A DNA stretch of 64,000 nt from Paramesorhizobium sp049065735. Lineage in GTDB: Bacteria > Pseudomonadota > Alphaproteobacteria > Rhizobiales > Rhizobiaceae. Under the pieces are notes generated by a model. The model ran no database searches, was not told the origin of the DNA, and was given only the letters and a program-made list of their open reading frames with translations. This document shows positions 8,237 through 17,369 of this stretch, one piece after another. Numbering within the stretch: the stretch's first letter is position 1; the number at the start of each line of letters is the position of its first letter. Made by a program: the position numbers and the translations under genes. The stretch spans positions 248,001 to 312,000 of the forward strand of contig NZ_JBAKHD010000002.1 in the NCBI RefSeq assembly GCF_049065735.1, in the 5' to 3' direction.

Positions 8237-9316
8237 TTATCTCCGCGCCTCGATCACCTTAAACCCCTCCGCTACCTCCAGCACCTCCACTGCGCGGAAC
8301 AGCGCTTGCAACGTCGCCTCATAAGGCAATTGCCGGTTTGCAACGAGGAGAAGTCTGCCGCCGGGCTTCAGCCTCTTGGCGGCGGTGGCGATGAAGCCTT
8401 GGCCTAGCGAGACATCCGCAGCGCGGGCGGTGTGGAAGGGCGGGTTCATGATGATGGTGTCGTAAATCTCTGTCACGGGGTCGCCGACAAGGTCGTGCCA
8501 GTAGAAGGTGACAGGGATGTCCCCAGCAAGCCCGGACAGGTTGCTGCGCGCGGCTTCCAGCGCCTCGTAATCCGCCTCGTAGAGATCGAGTTTTTTCATC
8601 TTTGCGGGATGTTTCAGGCACTCGGCGGAAAGATAGCCCCAGCCCGCGCCGAAATCCGCCACCGCACCGCTCAACCGGCCCTTGAGATGGCGGGCGAGTA
8701 GCGCCGATCCCCGGTCGATCTCGCCATGGGAGAACATGCCGGGCGCGGTGTGGAACTGCCCATCGACAAGCGCCGGAGCGGGATGCAGGACCTCGATTGC
8801 ATCGTCGGTGAGGTCTACCGGACGTGTCAGCCAGAAAGCAACGGCGTGGTTCTTGGAGAGGCGATCCTCGCTGGGAGCGAGCTTCTCCACCCATTTGCGG
8901 AAACTGTCGATGCCGAGCTTCTTGTCGCCGCAGACGACGATGAGACCGCCGGGCATAACACTGGCCAGCAGGTCGGCGAACCATCGCTCGTTTCGCCCGC
9001 GATGCTTGCCGAGGAGAAGAAGGCCACCGTCGAAGCGATCCCTGCCGTCAAGACGCGGCATGGCATGGAAGCCCGCCCGCTCCAGTTTGATAAAACCCGG
9101 ACGGAAGGGCTGGATAATCGTGAGCGCCTTTTCCCATTCCCTGCCCAGCGCCGCATCGGCCTCAATGCCGAAGGCGAGGAAGCGCGTGGAATGCCCCTCA
9201 CCCTTACCCTCTCCCCGCAGGCGGGGAGAGGGTAAGGGTGAGGGGCAATCTGCCGGTAAAGGCAATATGCCGTTCTCGAAAGGCAGAAAGAGTGTCTGTT
9301 GTGCGAGCGAAACCAT
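8237..9316 (-). CDS. RsmC-like class I SAM methyltransferase with in-frame repeat insertion
   Basis: It resembles RsmC, which makes m2G1207 of 16S rRNA. The C-terminal half has the SAM motif DFGAGWGYLS (residues 221-230) and the N-methyltransferase catalytic motif NPPF (291-294). The degenerate N-terminal domain has the family-like opening TLFLPFENGILPLP. Directly after this, residues 24-42 (proline, glycine and charged residues such as SPLPSPRLRGEGKGEG) are coded by the perfect palindrome D1, so the family sequence is interrupted without loss of frame. The start is supported because the N-terminal family motif precedes the insertion. Function as an rRNA methyltransferase is inferred from family, and activity with the insertion is unknown. 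Confidence 0.85.
   Translation of the reverse strand: MVSLAQQTLFLPFENGILPLPADCPSPLPSPRLRGEGKGEGHSTRFLAFGIEADAALGREWEKALTIIQPFRPGFIKLERAGFHAMPRLDGRDRFDGGLLLLGKHRGRNERWFADLLASVMPGGLIVVCGDKKLGIDSFRKWVEKLAPSEDRLSKNHAVAFWLTRPVDLTDDAIEVLHPAPALVDGQFHTAPGMFSHGEIDRGSALLARHLKGRLSGAVADFGAGWGYLSAECLKHPAKMKKLDLYEADYEALEAARSNLSGLAGDIPVTFYWHDLVGDPVTEIYDTIIMNPPFHTARAADVSLGQGFIATAAKRLKPGGRLLLVANRQLPYEATLQALFRAVEVLEVAEGFKVIEARR
9193..9246. repeat. Perfect 54-bp palindrome D1 inside a gene
   Basis: Two perfect 26-bp inverted arms (9193-9218 and 9221-9246) are separated by only AG. At 54 bp it equals 18 codons and keeps the host frame open. A degraded copy of the same type occurs at 17370-17452. Confidence 0.97.
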
Positions 9317-9344
9317 GCGCCCTTACAGCACGAAACCGCCAAAT

Positions 9345-9371
9345 AAAAAAGCGCGCCCGGAGGCGCGCTTT
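9345..9371 (-). terminator. Intrinsic terminator of pnp
   Basis: A GC-rich stem (9351-9357 with 9362-9368), extended by A-T pairs, is followed on the - strand by six Ts. It lies about 20 bp after the pnp stop. Confidence 0.9.
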
Positions 9372-9391
9372 CAGAATCGATGCCGGGAAGA

Positions 9392-11539
9392 TTATTCCGC
9401 GTCGGCGTCTTCTGACTTTTTCTTGTCCTGGGCGATTTCCTTGCCGGTCTCCTGATCGACGACCTTCATCGACAGGCGGACCTTGCCGCGCTCGTCGAAG
9501 CCCATCAGCTTGACCCAGACTTTCTGGCCTTCCTTGACCACGTCGGTGGTCTTCTGCACGCGCTCCGAAGCCAGCTGGGAAATATGGACGAGACCATCGC
9601 GGGGGCCGAAGAAATTGACGAAGGCGCCGAAATCGGCGGTCTTGACGACCGTGCCCTCGTAGATCTCGCCCACCTCCGGCTCGGCGACGATGGAGTGGAT
9701 CCACTTCTTCGCCGCCTCGATCTCCTTGCCATTGGAAGAGGCGATCTTGACCGTGCCGTCATCCTCGATGTTGATCTTGGCGCCGGTCTTCTCGACGATC
9801 TCGCGGATGACCTTGCCGCCCGAACCGATGACGTCACGGATCTTGTCGACCGGGATGTTCATCACCTCGATGCGCGGGGCGAACTCGCCGAGTTCCGCGC
9901 GGGCGCCGGAGAGCGCCTTCGACATCTCGCCGAGGATATGGGCGCGACCGCCCTTGGCCTGGTCGAGGGCGACCTTCATGATCTCCTCGGTGATGCCGGC
10001 GATCTTGATGTCCATCTGCAGCGAGGTGACGCCGTTTTCCGTGCCGGCAACCTTGAAGTCCATGTCGCCGAGGTGGTCCTCGTCACCGAGAATGTCCGAG
10101 AGAACGGCGAAGCGCTCGCCCTCTTTGATGAGACCCATGGCGATGCCGGCCACCGGACGCTGCAGCGGCACGCCCGCATCCATCAGCGCCAGCGAGGTGC
10201 CGCAGACGGTCGCCATCGAAGAGGAGCCGTTCGACTCGGTGATCTCCGAGACGGCGCGGATCGTATAGGGGAACTGCTCCTTGGCGGGCAGCATCGGATG
10301 GATGGCGCGCCAGGCGAGCTTGCCGTGGCCGATCTCGCGGCGGCCGGGCGAGCCCATGCGGCCCGTCTCGCCGACCGAGAAGGGCGGGAAGTTGTAATGC
10401 AGAAGGAAGGTTTCCTTATACATGCCCGTCAGCGAATCGACGAATTGCTCGTCTTCGCCGGTGCCGAGCGTGGCAACGACGATGGCCTGCGTCTCACCGC
10501 GGGTAAAGAGCGCCGAGCCATGGGTGCGCGGCAGGATGCCCACCTGCGCCTCGATCGGCCGGACGGTGGTGAGGTCACGGCCGTCGATGCGGTGACCGGT
10601 GTCGAGGATGTTCCAGCGCACGATCTTGGCCTGGAGCTCCTTGAACACGCTCGCGACCTGTTCGGCCGTATACTCGGTCGTCTCCGCGCCTTCGGGAAGG
10701 AAATGCGCCTTGACCTTGGCCTTGGCGGCGTCGACGGCGCCATAGCGGGCCTGCTTGTCGGTGATCTTGTAGGCCTCGCGCAGGTCGCTTTCGATGACTT
10801 TCAGCATCGCGGCTTCAAGCGCGGAGAGGTCTTCCGGCTGGAAGTCGCGCGGCTCCTTGGCGGCGACTTCGGCAAGCTTGATGATCGCATCGATGACCGG
10901 CTGGAACGCCTTGTGGCCGAACATGACGGCGCCGAGCAGCACATCCTCCGAAAGCTCCTGCGCTTCCGATTCCACCATCAGCACGGCATCGGACGTGCCG
11001 GCGACGACGAGGTCGAGCTTCGATTCCGGCATCTCATCGAGATGCGGGTTCAGCACATACTGACCGTTGATATAGCCGACGCGCGCGCCGCCGACCGGGC
11101 CCATGAAGGGAACGCCGGAAAGCGTCAGCGCCGCGGACGCCGCGACCATCGACAGCACGTCCGGGTTGTTTTCAAGGTCGTGCTGCAGGACGGTGACGAT
11201 GACCTGGGTGTCGTTCTTGTAGCCATCGGGGAAAAGCGGGCGGATCGGACGGTCGATCAGGCGGGAAACCAGCGTTTCGTTCTCGCTCGGACGGCCCTCG
11301 CGCTTGAAATAGCCGCCGGGGATGCGGCCGGCCGCATAGGTCTTTTCCTGATAATTGACGGTGAGCGGGAAGAAATCCTGCCCCGGCTTCGGCTCCTTGG
11401 CGGAGACGACGGTGGCAAGAACCACCGTTTCGCCATAGGTGGCGACGACGGCGCCATCGGCCTGACGGGCGATCTTGCCGGTTTCGAGAACGAGCGGACG
11501 CCCGCCCCATTCGATTTCGACTTTATGGGTATTGAACAT
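9392..11539 (-). CDS. pnp: Polyribonucleotide nucleotidyltransferase (PNPase)
   Basis: This 3'-5' phosphorolytic exoribonuclease is a core component of RNA turnover. Two RNase PH domains come first (residues about 10-140 and 310-545), followed by a KH domain beginning IPVDKIRDVIGSGGKVIR (about 555-615) and an S1 domain beginning GEIYEGTVVK (about 623-695). The C-terminus is acidic and lysine-rich. The length of 715 residues is standard. AAGGA lies eight bases before the ATG. It follows rpsO, as in many bacteria, and its leader has a small hairpin that could serve RNase III/PNPase autocontrol. Confidence 0.98.
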   Translation of the reverse strand: MFNTHKVEIEWGGRPLVLETGKIARQADGAVVATYGETVVLATVVSAKEPKPGQDFFPLTVNYQEKTYAAGRIPGGYFKREGRPSENETLVSRLIDRPIRPLFPDGYKNDTQVIVTVLQHDLENNPDVLSMVAASAALTLSGVPFMGPVGGARVGYINGQYVLNPHLDEMPESKLDLVVAGTSDAVLMVESEAQELSEDVLLGAVMFGHKAFQPVIDAIIKLAEVAAKEPRDFQPEDLSALEAAMLKVIESDLREAYKITDKQARYGAVDAAKAKVKAHFLPEGAETTEYTAEQVASVFKELQAKIVRWNILDTGHRIDGRDLTTVRPIEAQVGILPRTHGSALFTRGETQAIVVATLGTGEDEQFVDSLTGMYKETFLLHYNFPPFSVGETGRMGSPGRREIGHGKLAWRAIHPMLPAKEQFPYTIRAVSEITESNGSSSMATVCGTSLALMDAGVPLQRPVAGIAMGLIKEGERFAVLSDILGDEDHLGDMDFKVAGTENGVTSLQMDIKIAGITEEIMKVALDQAKGGRAHILGEMSKALSGARAELGEFAPRIEVMNIPVDKIRDVIGSGGKVIREIVEKTGAKINIEDDGTVKIASSNGKEIEAAKKWIHSIVAEPEVGEIYEGTVVKTADFGAFVNFFGPRDGLVHISQLASERVQKTTDVVKEGQKVWVKLMGFDERGKVRLSMKVVDQETGKEIAQDKKKSEDADAE

Positions 11540-11555
11540 GGTTCAGTCCTTTATC

Positions 11556-11574
11556 GGGAATGGCAAGCATTCCC
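11556..11574 (-). promoter_or_regulatory. Hairpin in pnp leader
   Basis: A 7-bp perfect stem GGGAATG/CATTCCC with a 5-nt loop ends 17 nt before the pnp start codon. PNPase autoregulation through an RNase III-cut leader stem is known in enterobacteria; a similar role here is inference. Confidence 0.5.
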
Positions 11575-11710
11575 TGCTTCGTTGGCGGACAGGCCATGGG
11601 CAAGACAGCAGAAAGCTTGGGATATGGCGACCCTGCGCCAAGCTCTCAACAATCCTGCCCCATGACAGGTCCTGTGTGCTGGCTTCCATCCCTTGAATAA
11701 AAGCCCAGTG

Positions 11711-11743
11711 AAAATTCGGCGGGCGTGTGACACGCCCGCCGAA
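11711..11743 (-). terminator. Intrinsic terminator after rpsO
   Basis: A 13-bp perfect GC-rich stem (11715-11727 with 11731-11743), a TGA/TCA loop and four Ts on the - strand, ten bases after the rpsO stop. Confidence 0.93.
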
Positions 11744-11752
11744 CAAAAAGCC

Positions 11753-12022
11753 TTAGCGGCGCAGGCCCAGCTTGCCGATCAGCGTCTGGTAGCGGCCTTC
11801 GTCCACGCCCTTGAGGTAGTCAAGGAGACGGCGGCGCTGCGAGACGAGCTTCAGGAGGCCACGGCGGGAGTGGTTGTCCTTCTTGTGGTCCTTGAAGTGC
11901 TCGGTCAGATTGGCGATACGCTCGGAGAGAACAGCAACCTGGACTTCCGGAGAGCCGGTGTCGCCTGCCTTCGTGGCGTATTCCTTGATGAGTGCCTGCT
12001 TGCGTTCAGCGGTAATCGACAT
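11753..12022 (-). CDS. rpsO: 30S ribosomal protein S15
   Basis: It binds the central domain of 16S rRNA and forms bridge B4. The start MSITAERKQALIKEYA and the body GSPEVQVAVLSERI, HSRRGLLKLVSQRRRLLDYL are unmistakable. The length of 89 residues is standard. The ATG at 12022 was chosen because upstream in-frame codons translate repeat A2 and are not part of S15. It is separated from truB by A2 and from pnp by a terminator. Confidence 0.98.
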   Translation of the reverse strand: MSITAERKQALIKEYATKAGDTGSPEVQVAVLSERIANLTEHFKDHKKDNHSRRGLLKLVSQRRRLLDYLKGVDEGRYQTLIGKLGLRR

Positions 12023-12177
12023 CGCAAACCCTTTCATGTGAGAGGAGAAGAGTCGCCCACGGCCGGGATGTCGTCCAGCGGGGGCCGGTTCAATTACGGA
12101 CAAGGCAGATGCCCGCCGATGCCGGGCATATAGTGGAAATGGGGCGATATTGCCAGTTATTTCTGGTTTCCCCTCGC

Positions 12178-12297
12178 CGTCATCCTCGGGCTTGTTCCGA
12201 GAATCTGCTGTCCGGGCAGTTTCAAAGCCGCGTCTTATGAGACACGGGTTTGCAGCGGCAAACGTTGTAGATCCTCGGGACAAGCCCGAGGATGACA
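12178..12297. repeat. Palindromic repeat doublet A2 (REPIN-like)
   Basis: Two inverted units (12178-12206 and 12269-12297) flank a 62-bp spacer. The right unit has stem ATCCTCGGG/CCCGAGGAT, a paired change relative to A1 that keeps base pairing. It sits between truB and rpsO, eight bases from the truB stop. Confidence 0.92.
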
Positions 12298-12304
12298 GCA
12301 TTGG

Positions 12305-13279
12305 CTACCCAGCTGTAAACACCCGCTTCGGCTTGAACTGGCCCTGTTCGATATAGCCGATGGCCAGCAGCTTGCCGCGGATCGTCACGCAGGCCTCGTC
12401 CGCTTCCACGGGCGCGTCACGACCACGGAGGATAATCGGGTTGCCCATGCGGATGCGGTGGGCCTGTTCGTCGGACAGCGCCATTTGCGGCAGGCAGTCG
12501 AGCGCAGCGCCCGTGTCGATGACCAGTGCGTCGAGGGCAGAGAAATCGCGCCGGGGGCGCGGGGCGGTGCCGTCCTCTTCGGCATCCCTCGGCGGGAGCG
12601 GCGGCCAGGCGGCTTCCAACTCTTCCAGGGTCACGAGGTCTTCAGGGGTGAATGGTGCGACTTCGACACGGCGCAGATCGGAGATATGGCCGTAGCAGCT
12701 CAAGTCACGGCCCATGTCGCGGGCGAGCGAACGGACATATGTGCCCTTGCCGCATTCGACCTCAAAGACCGTGTGGGTTTCGTCCGGCATATCCACGATT
12801 TCGAGCCGGCCGATTTCGACCTCGCGGGCGGGAATTTCGATGCTCTCGCCCTCGCGCGCCAGATCATAGGCGCGCTCTCCGGCGATCTTGATGGCGGAGA
12901 ATTGCGGCGGCACCTGCTGGATGACGCCAGTATAGCGCGGCAGCAGGGCGGATATCTCATCTTTCGTCGGGCGCTTGTCCGAGGTCTGCGTCACGCCGCC
13001 TTCGAGGTCATCGGTGGAGCGTTCCTCGCCCCAGGCGACGGTGAAGCGGTAGATCTTCGCGCCATCCATGACGTAAGGAACGGTCTTCGTCGCCTCACCC
13101 AGCGCAATCGGCAGCATGCCGGAAGCCAGCGGATCGAGCGTACCGGCATGGCCCGCCTTCTCGGCATTGAACAGCCATTTGATCTTCGAGACCGCCTCGG
13201 TCGACCCCATGCCCTTTGGCTTGTCGAACACCACCCAGCCGGAAATCGGCCGGCCCTTTTTCTTGCCGCGTCTTGCCAT
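12305..13279 (-). CDS. truB: tRNA pseudouridine(55) synthase
   Basis: It makes the universal pseudouridine 55 in the T arm of tRNA. The catalytic aspartate is Asp49 in GHAGTLDPLASG, and KIYRFTVAWGEERSTDD and GTYVRSLARDMG are further family motifs. A C-terminal extension after about residue 235 precedes a PUA-like end (GKLLAIGYIEQGQF). The length of 324 residues suits Rhizobiales. It sits in the order infB, rbfA, truB, rpsO, pnp that is widely conserved among bacteria. Confidence 0.97.
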   Translation of the reverse strand: MARRGKKKGRPISGWVVFDKPKGMGSTEAVSKIKWLFNAEKAGHAGTLDPLASGMLPIALGEATKTVPYVMDGAKIYRFTVAWGEERSTDDLEGGVTQTSDKRPTKDEISALLPRYTGVIQQVPPQFSAIKIAGERAYDLAREGESIEIPAREVEIGRLEIVDMPDETHTVFEVECGKGTYVRSLARDMGRDLSCYGHISDLRRVEVAPFTPEDLVTLEELEAAWPPLPPRDAEEDGTAPRPRRDFSALDALVIDTGAALDCLPQMALSDEQAHRIRMGNPIILRGRDAPVEADEACVTIRGKLLAIGYIEQGQFKPKRVFTAG

Positions 13280-13323
13280 TCTTAAAAGTCGTTCCTGTTA
13301 TCTGAATCGTTTGCGGGTGCCGC

Positions 13324-13468
13324 ACCCTCCCTCCCCCTTGCGGGGAGGGTGGCCCGATAGGGTCGGGTGGGGGTGGTGACGTTTGCGCCTTTGCTGAAGA
13401 CCGTGGCGCAAACGTAACCACCCCCATCCGCCCGCTAACACGGGCACCTTCCCCGCAAGGGGGAAGGA
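13324..13468. repeat. Palindromic repeat C1
   Basis: Imperfect inverted halves (13324-13387 and 13407-13468) run from CCTTCC/GGAAGG-type ends with an inner TTGCGGGG hairpin to the central GTGGTGACGTTTGCG/CGCAAACGTAACCAC. It fills the gap between rbfA and truB. C3 is a second full copy and C2 a solo end. Confidence 0.9.
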
Positions 13469-13481
13469 AGGCGCCAAGCTT

Positions 13482-13934
13482 TCAATCGCTCCCGCCGTCT
13501 CCACCGTCGCTATCCATGTCGTCCCCATCTTCATCATCCCGACGAGGATTCGGCAAATCCCGCGATACCTCCGGCGAGCGCAGTAACGCATCGATCTTGG
13601 CGAAATTGTCGAAACTGGTGTCGATCCGGAAACGGAACTCCGGCATATATTTCATCTGCCGCAAGCCCGGCGCGACGCGGCCGCGGATGAACTTGGCGTG
13701 ATGGTTCAGCGCCCTGATGACCGCATCGCCGTCGATGGCGCCGATGGGCGAGATGAAGCAGGTGGCGATTTTCAGGTCCGGCGACATGCGCACCTCCGAA
13801 ACCGAAAGCACGCTGTTTTCCAGCACTGGGTCCATGACCTCGCCGCGCTGGAGCACATTGCTCAGCTCATGGCGGACCTGCTCGCCGACGCGAAGCTGGC
13901 GCTGCGAAAGGCCGGAGGAAGAAGAACGGGACAT
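13482..13934 (-). CDS. rbfA: 30S ribosome-binding factor A
   Basis: It is a small KH-fold factor for late 16S rRNA maturation and cold adaptation. The family start SQRQLRVGEQVRHELSNVL and the motif VRMSPDLKIATCFISP are clear. The C-terminus is acidic and Asp/Gly/Ser-rich (DDEDGDDMDSDGGDGGSD), which is common in alphaproteobacterial homologues. The ATG at 13934 (150 residues) has AGGA ten bases upstream; the in-frame extension upstream lacks family similarity. It is bracketed by repeats A3 and C1. Confidence 0.95.
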   Translation of the reverse strand: MSRSSSSGLSQRQLRVGEQVRHELSNVLQRGEVMDPVLENSVLSVSEVRMSPDLKIATCFISPIGAIDGDAVIRALNHHAKFIRGRVAPGLRQMKYMPEFRFRIDTSFDNFAKIDALLRSPEVSRDLPNPRRDDEDGDDMDSDGGDGGSD

Positions 13935-13961
13935 GGGATTAATTCCTGTATCCGCACAGAT

Positions 13962-14069
13962 CGTCATTCTCGGGCTTGTCCCGAGAATCTACAACGAAGA
14001 AGCGCAAAGCCAACGATCGTCCTGGCAGCACGCGAGCCGCAGATCCTCGGGGCAAGCCCGAGGATGACG
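13962..14069. repeat. Palindromic repeat doublet A3 (REPIN-like)
   Basis: Inverted units 13962-13990 and 14041-14069 flank a 50-bp spacer. The left unit has the ATTCTCGGG stem and the right the ATCCTCGGG stem with a GCAAG loop. It lies between infB and rbfA, so it is transcribed within the operon. Confidence 0.93.
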
Positions 14070-14075
14070 CCGTGA

Positions 14076-16697
14076 TTACAGCGTGCGCGTGATGTGCTCG
14101 ACGCGGAAGGCCTCGATGATATCGCCGGGGCGGATATCGTCGTAATTCTCGAAGGCCATGCCGCATTCCTGGCCGCCGGGCACTTCCGACACTTCGTCTT
14201 TGAAGCGCTTGAGCGTCTTGAGCTTGCCTTCGTGGATGACGACGTTGTCGCGGATAAGGCGCACACCGGCACCGCGCTCGACCTTGCCTTCGGTGACGCG
14301 GCAGCCCGCGACCTTGCCGACCTTGGTGATGTTGAAGACCTCGAGGATCTCCGCATTGCCGAGGAAGGTCTCGCGGCGTTCCGGCGAGAGCAGGCCGGAC
14401 ATCGCCGCCTTCACATCATCCACCAGATCGTAGATAATGTTGTAGTAGCGGATCTCGATGCCCTGCTGCTCGGCGGCGCTACGCGCCTGCGCATTGGCAC
14501 GGACGTTGAAGCCGATGATCGCCGCGCCGGAGGCTTCCGCCAGTGACACGTCGCTCTCGGTGATGCCGCCCGCGCCCGAATGGACGATGCGCGCGCGCAC
14601 CTCGTCGGTGCCGAGCTTCTCCAGCGCGCCGGCGATGGCTTCGATGGAGCCCTGCACGTCGCCCTTGATGACCAGCGGGAATTCTTTCACGCCGCTCACC
14701 TGCAGCTGGCTCATCATCTGCTCCAGCGAGCCGCGCGAACCGGCCTGCCTTGCCACGGCCTTTTCACGGGCGAGGCGCTGGCGGTATTCCGAAATTTCCC
14801 GGGCACGCGCCTCGTTCTCAACAACCGCCAAGCGGTCGCCCGCCTGCGGCGTGCCCTGCAGGCCGAGAATCTCGACCGGCATTGCGGGACCGGCTTCCTT
14901 GACATGCTCGCCACGGTCGTTGACGAGGGCGCGCACACGGCCCCATTCGCTGCCCGCAACGATGATGTCGCCCGGATGGAGCGTGCCCTTCTGCACCAGC
15001 ACGGTCGCAACGGAACCACGGCCACGGTCGAGCTTCGCCTCGATGACGACGCCCTCGGCGGTGCGCTCCGGATCGGCCTTCAGGTCGAGGATTTCGGCCT
15101 GCAGCAGGATCGCTTCCAGGAGCTTGTCGAGGTTCAGGCCAGTCTTAGCGGAAACTTCCACATCGAGCGTTTCGCCGCCCATGGATTCCACGAAGACCTC
15201 GTGCTGCAGAAGCCCAGTGCGAACCTTCTGCGCATCGGCCTGCGGCTTGTCGATCTTGTTGATGGCAACAATGATCGGCACGCCTGCCGCCTTGGCGTGG
15301 TTGATCGATTCGATGGTCTGCGGCATGACGCTGTCATCCGCCGCCACGACCAGCACGGCAATATCGGTCGCCTGCGCGCCACGGGCACGCATCGCGGTGA
15401 AGGCGGCGTGGCCCGGCGTGTCGATGAAGGTGATCTTCTGGCCGTTCTGCTCCACCTGATAGGCACCGATATGCTGCGTGATGCCGCCGGCTTCGCCGGA
15501 GACGACATTCGCATGACGGATAGCGTCGAGCAGCGAGGTCTTGCCGTGGTCGACGTGGCCCATGATGGTCACGACAGGCGGACGCGGCTTCATCGCTTCC
15601 GGCTTGTCCGAGACATTGAAGATGCCTTCCTCGACGTCGGACTCGGCGACACGGCGAACCGTATGGCCGAACTCCTCGGCAATCAGCTGCGCCATATCCG
15701 CATCGATGACGTCGCCGGGCTTCATCATCTGGCCCTGCTTCATCAGATATTTGATGACGTCGACCGAACGTTCGGTCATGCGCTGCGCCAGTTCCTGAAT
15801 GGTGATCGTCTCGGGGATGGTCACCTCGCGAGAAATCTTCTCGCGATTTTCCTGATACATCGCGCGCTTGGCCTTCTCCTGACGGCGGCGCATGGCAGCC
15901 ATCGAACGGCCGCGCGCGGCGCCGTCATCGTCGAGAGCGCTTGTCAGGGTCAGCTTGCCGCGACGGCGGTCGTCATCCCCCTTGGTCGCCTTCGGCGCGC
16001 GCACCTCGGGCTTGGCCGGTGCGCCACGGCGGGCGCCGGCGGGACCGCGGCGCTCTTCCTCATCGTCGGCGACGAGCGGACCCTTGCGCGGCGCGACAAC
16101 AGGCTTTGCCGCCGCAGGTTCCGGAGCGGGGCTGGCGGCCTGGGCCGCTTCGGGCGCGCGGCGGCGCGCTTCTTCCTCGGCGCGCTTGCGCGCTTCGGCT
16201 TCGGCCTTCAGCCGCGCCTCTTCCTCGGCCTGGCGGCGCGCGGATTCCTCGCGCTCCTTCGCACGGCGAGCCTCTTCCTCAGCCCGGCGCTTCGCCTCTT
16301 CGGCGGCACGGGCACGTTCTTCCGCATCGCGCGCCTGAGCGCCTTCAAGCGCACGGCGACGCGCCTCGATCTCGGAGCGCGAAAGCGTGTTCAGCACCAT
16401 GCCGGAACGGTCGGCAGGCTTCTGGCGCGGCGGAGGAGGCGTCTCTGTGCGCGGCGTCGGAGGCGGCGCGACATGCGGCTTCGACACCGGCTGCGCGGCT
16501 GCAGGCGCAGGCGCCTCCGGCTTATCGCCGGGCAGCGAAAACTTACGCTTCTTCGTTTCAACGACGACAGACTTCGTACGCCCGTGGCTGAAATTCTGGC
16601 GCACGGTGCTCTGCTCGACGCCGGGCCGCTTCAGGGTCAACGTCTTCTTCGTATTGACGCTCAGCGTCTTGTCGTCGCTCGATTTGCTATCGCTCAT
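14076..16697 (-). CDS. infB: Translation initiation factor IF-2
   Basis: This GTPase recruits initiator tRNA to the 30S subunit. The first 300 or so residues are a charged Ala/Glu/Arg/Lys-rich coiled-coil region (many EEARRRAEEEA-like stretches), followed by the IF2-N domain (TIPETITIQELAQRMTERS). The GTPase domain has GHVDHGKTS near residue 380, DTPGHAAF and NKID. The C-terminal domains follow, ending in GDIIEAFRVEHITRTL. The length of 873 residues is normal for Rhizobiales. It lies 30 bp downstream of ylxR in the nusA operon. Confidence 0.98.
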   Translation of the reverse strand: MSDSKSSDDKTLSVNTKKTLTLKRPGVEQSTVRQNFSHGRTKSVVVETKKRKFSLPGDKPEAPAPAAAQPVSKPHVAPPPTPRTETPPPPRQKPADRSGMVLNTLSRSEIEARRRALEGAQARDAEERARAAEEAKRRAEEEARRAKEREESARRQAEEEARLKAEAEARKRAEEEARRRAPEAAQAASPAPEPAAAKPVVAPRKGPLVADDEEERRGPAGARRGAPAKPEVRAPKATKGDDDRRRGKLTLTSALDDDGAARGRSMAAMRRRQEKAKRAMYQENREKISREVTIPETITIQELAQRMTERSVDVIKYLMKQGQMMKPGDVIDADMAQLIAEEFGHTVRRVAESDVEEGIFNVSDKPEAMKPRPPVVTIMGHVDHGKTSLLDAIRHANVVSGEAGGITQHIGAYQVEQNGQKITFIDTPGHAAFTAMRARGAQATDIAVLVVAADDSVMPQTIESINHAKAAGVPIIVAINKIDKPQADAQKVRTGLLQHEVFVESMGGETLDVEVSAKTGLNLDKLLEAILLQAEILDLKADPERTAEGVVIEAKLDRGRGSVATVLVQKGTLHPGDIIVAGSEWGRVRALVNDRGEHVKEAGPAMPVEILGLQGTPQAGDRLAVVENEARAREISEYRQRLAREKAVARQAGSRGSLEQMMSQLQVSGVKEFPLVIKGDVQGSIEAIAGALEKLGTDEVRARIVHSGAGGITESDVSLAEASGAAIIGFNVRANAQARSAAEQQGIEIRYYNIIYDLVDDVKAAMSGLLSPERRETFLGNAEILEVFNITKVGKVAGCRVTEGKVERGAGVRLIRDNVVIHEGKLKTLKRFKDEVSEVPGGQECGMAFENYDDIRPGDIIEAFRVEHITRTL

Positions 16698-16727
16698 TCC
16701 GTTTCCTTCGCGGCTTTGCCGCCATAT

Positions 16728-17330
16728 CTATTCCGAATCCGTTGCGCTTCCACCGCGAAATCGATGCAGCAGACGCGCCCGCGTGACGAACCCGGTCGCC
16801 GCCGTTCCTTCAAGCACGGCAGCATGTATCACATTTCCGCCACCAAATGCCAAATCCATTTCACCGCCTGTAAAAAGTGTGAAGGCGGGTATGTCGGGGC
16901 CTCCCGCATGGATAACCGCGCGGCGGGCCTGATCAAGTTTTCGCACCCCGTCGGCAGCGGCTTCCACCGCATGGAGCACCAGAGCCGCCCGGCCGCTGCG
17001 AATGGCGTCGTCGACCTTGGCGGAGCCCGTCACCACGGCGCCGGCCTTGCGTGCCAGCGAGAGACTACCGAGGGCCGACTTGGTGAGAAGCCGATCCACC
17101 AGCGCTCCCAAACCATCCGGCGCGGTCACGCCCGCTTTCAGGGCACGGGGGAAGAGCTTCTTCCGCACCGCCTCGTCCACATAGCGCCGCTCGGCTTTCA
17201 CCCAGCAGCCGCGGCCGGGCAGGTTGCGCTTCAAATCCGGAACTACCGAACCATCCGGCCCCGCCACGAAGCGGATCAAGCCTTCAACGTCGCCGCTTTC
17301 GCGCGTAACGATGCAAGTCCTGTCGTTCAT
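16728..17330 (-). CDS. YlxR (DUF448) / L7Ae-like RNA-binding protein
   Basis: The N-terminal half (about 1-90) is the YlxR domain, with TCIVTRESG and LPGRGCWV, the GRG motif being its hallmark. The C-terminal half (about 95-190) resembles the L7Ae/YlxQ fold (SLARKAGAVVTGSAKVDDAI). In Bacillus these are two separate genes between nusA and infB; in alphaproteobacteria they are fused. The role is probably RNA binding linked to transcription or ribosome assembly. The ATG at 17330 (200 residues) was preferred because the longer frame runs into low-complexity sequence next to repeat D2. Confidence 0.9.
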   Translation of the reverse strand: MNDRTCIVTRESGDVEGLIRFVAGPDGSVVPDLKRNLPGRGCWVKAERRYVDEAVRKKLFPRALKAGVTAPDGLGALVDRLLTKSALGSLSLARKAGAVVTGSAKVDDAIRSGRAALVLHAVEAAADGVRKLDQARRAVIHAGGPDIPAFTLFTGGEMDLAFGGGNVIHAAVLEGTAATGFVTRARLLHRFRGGSATDSE

Positions 17331-17369
17331 ATCGGGTTCCACGCTTCCCGCTCCCAGCGCAGCATCATT

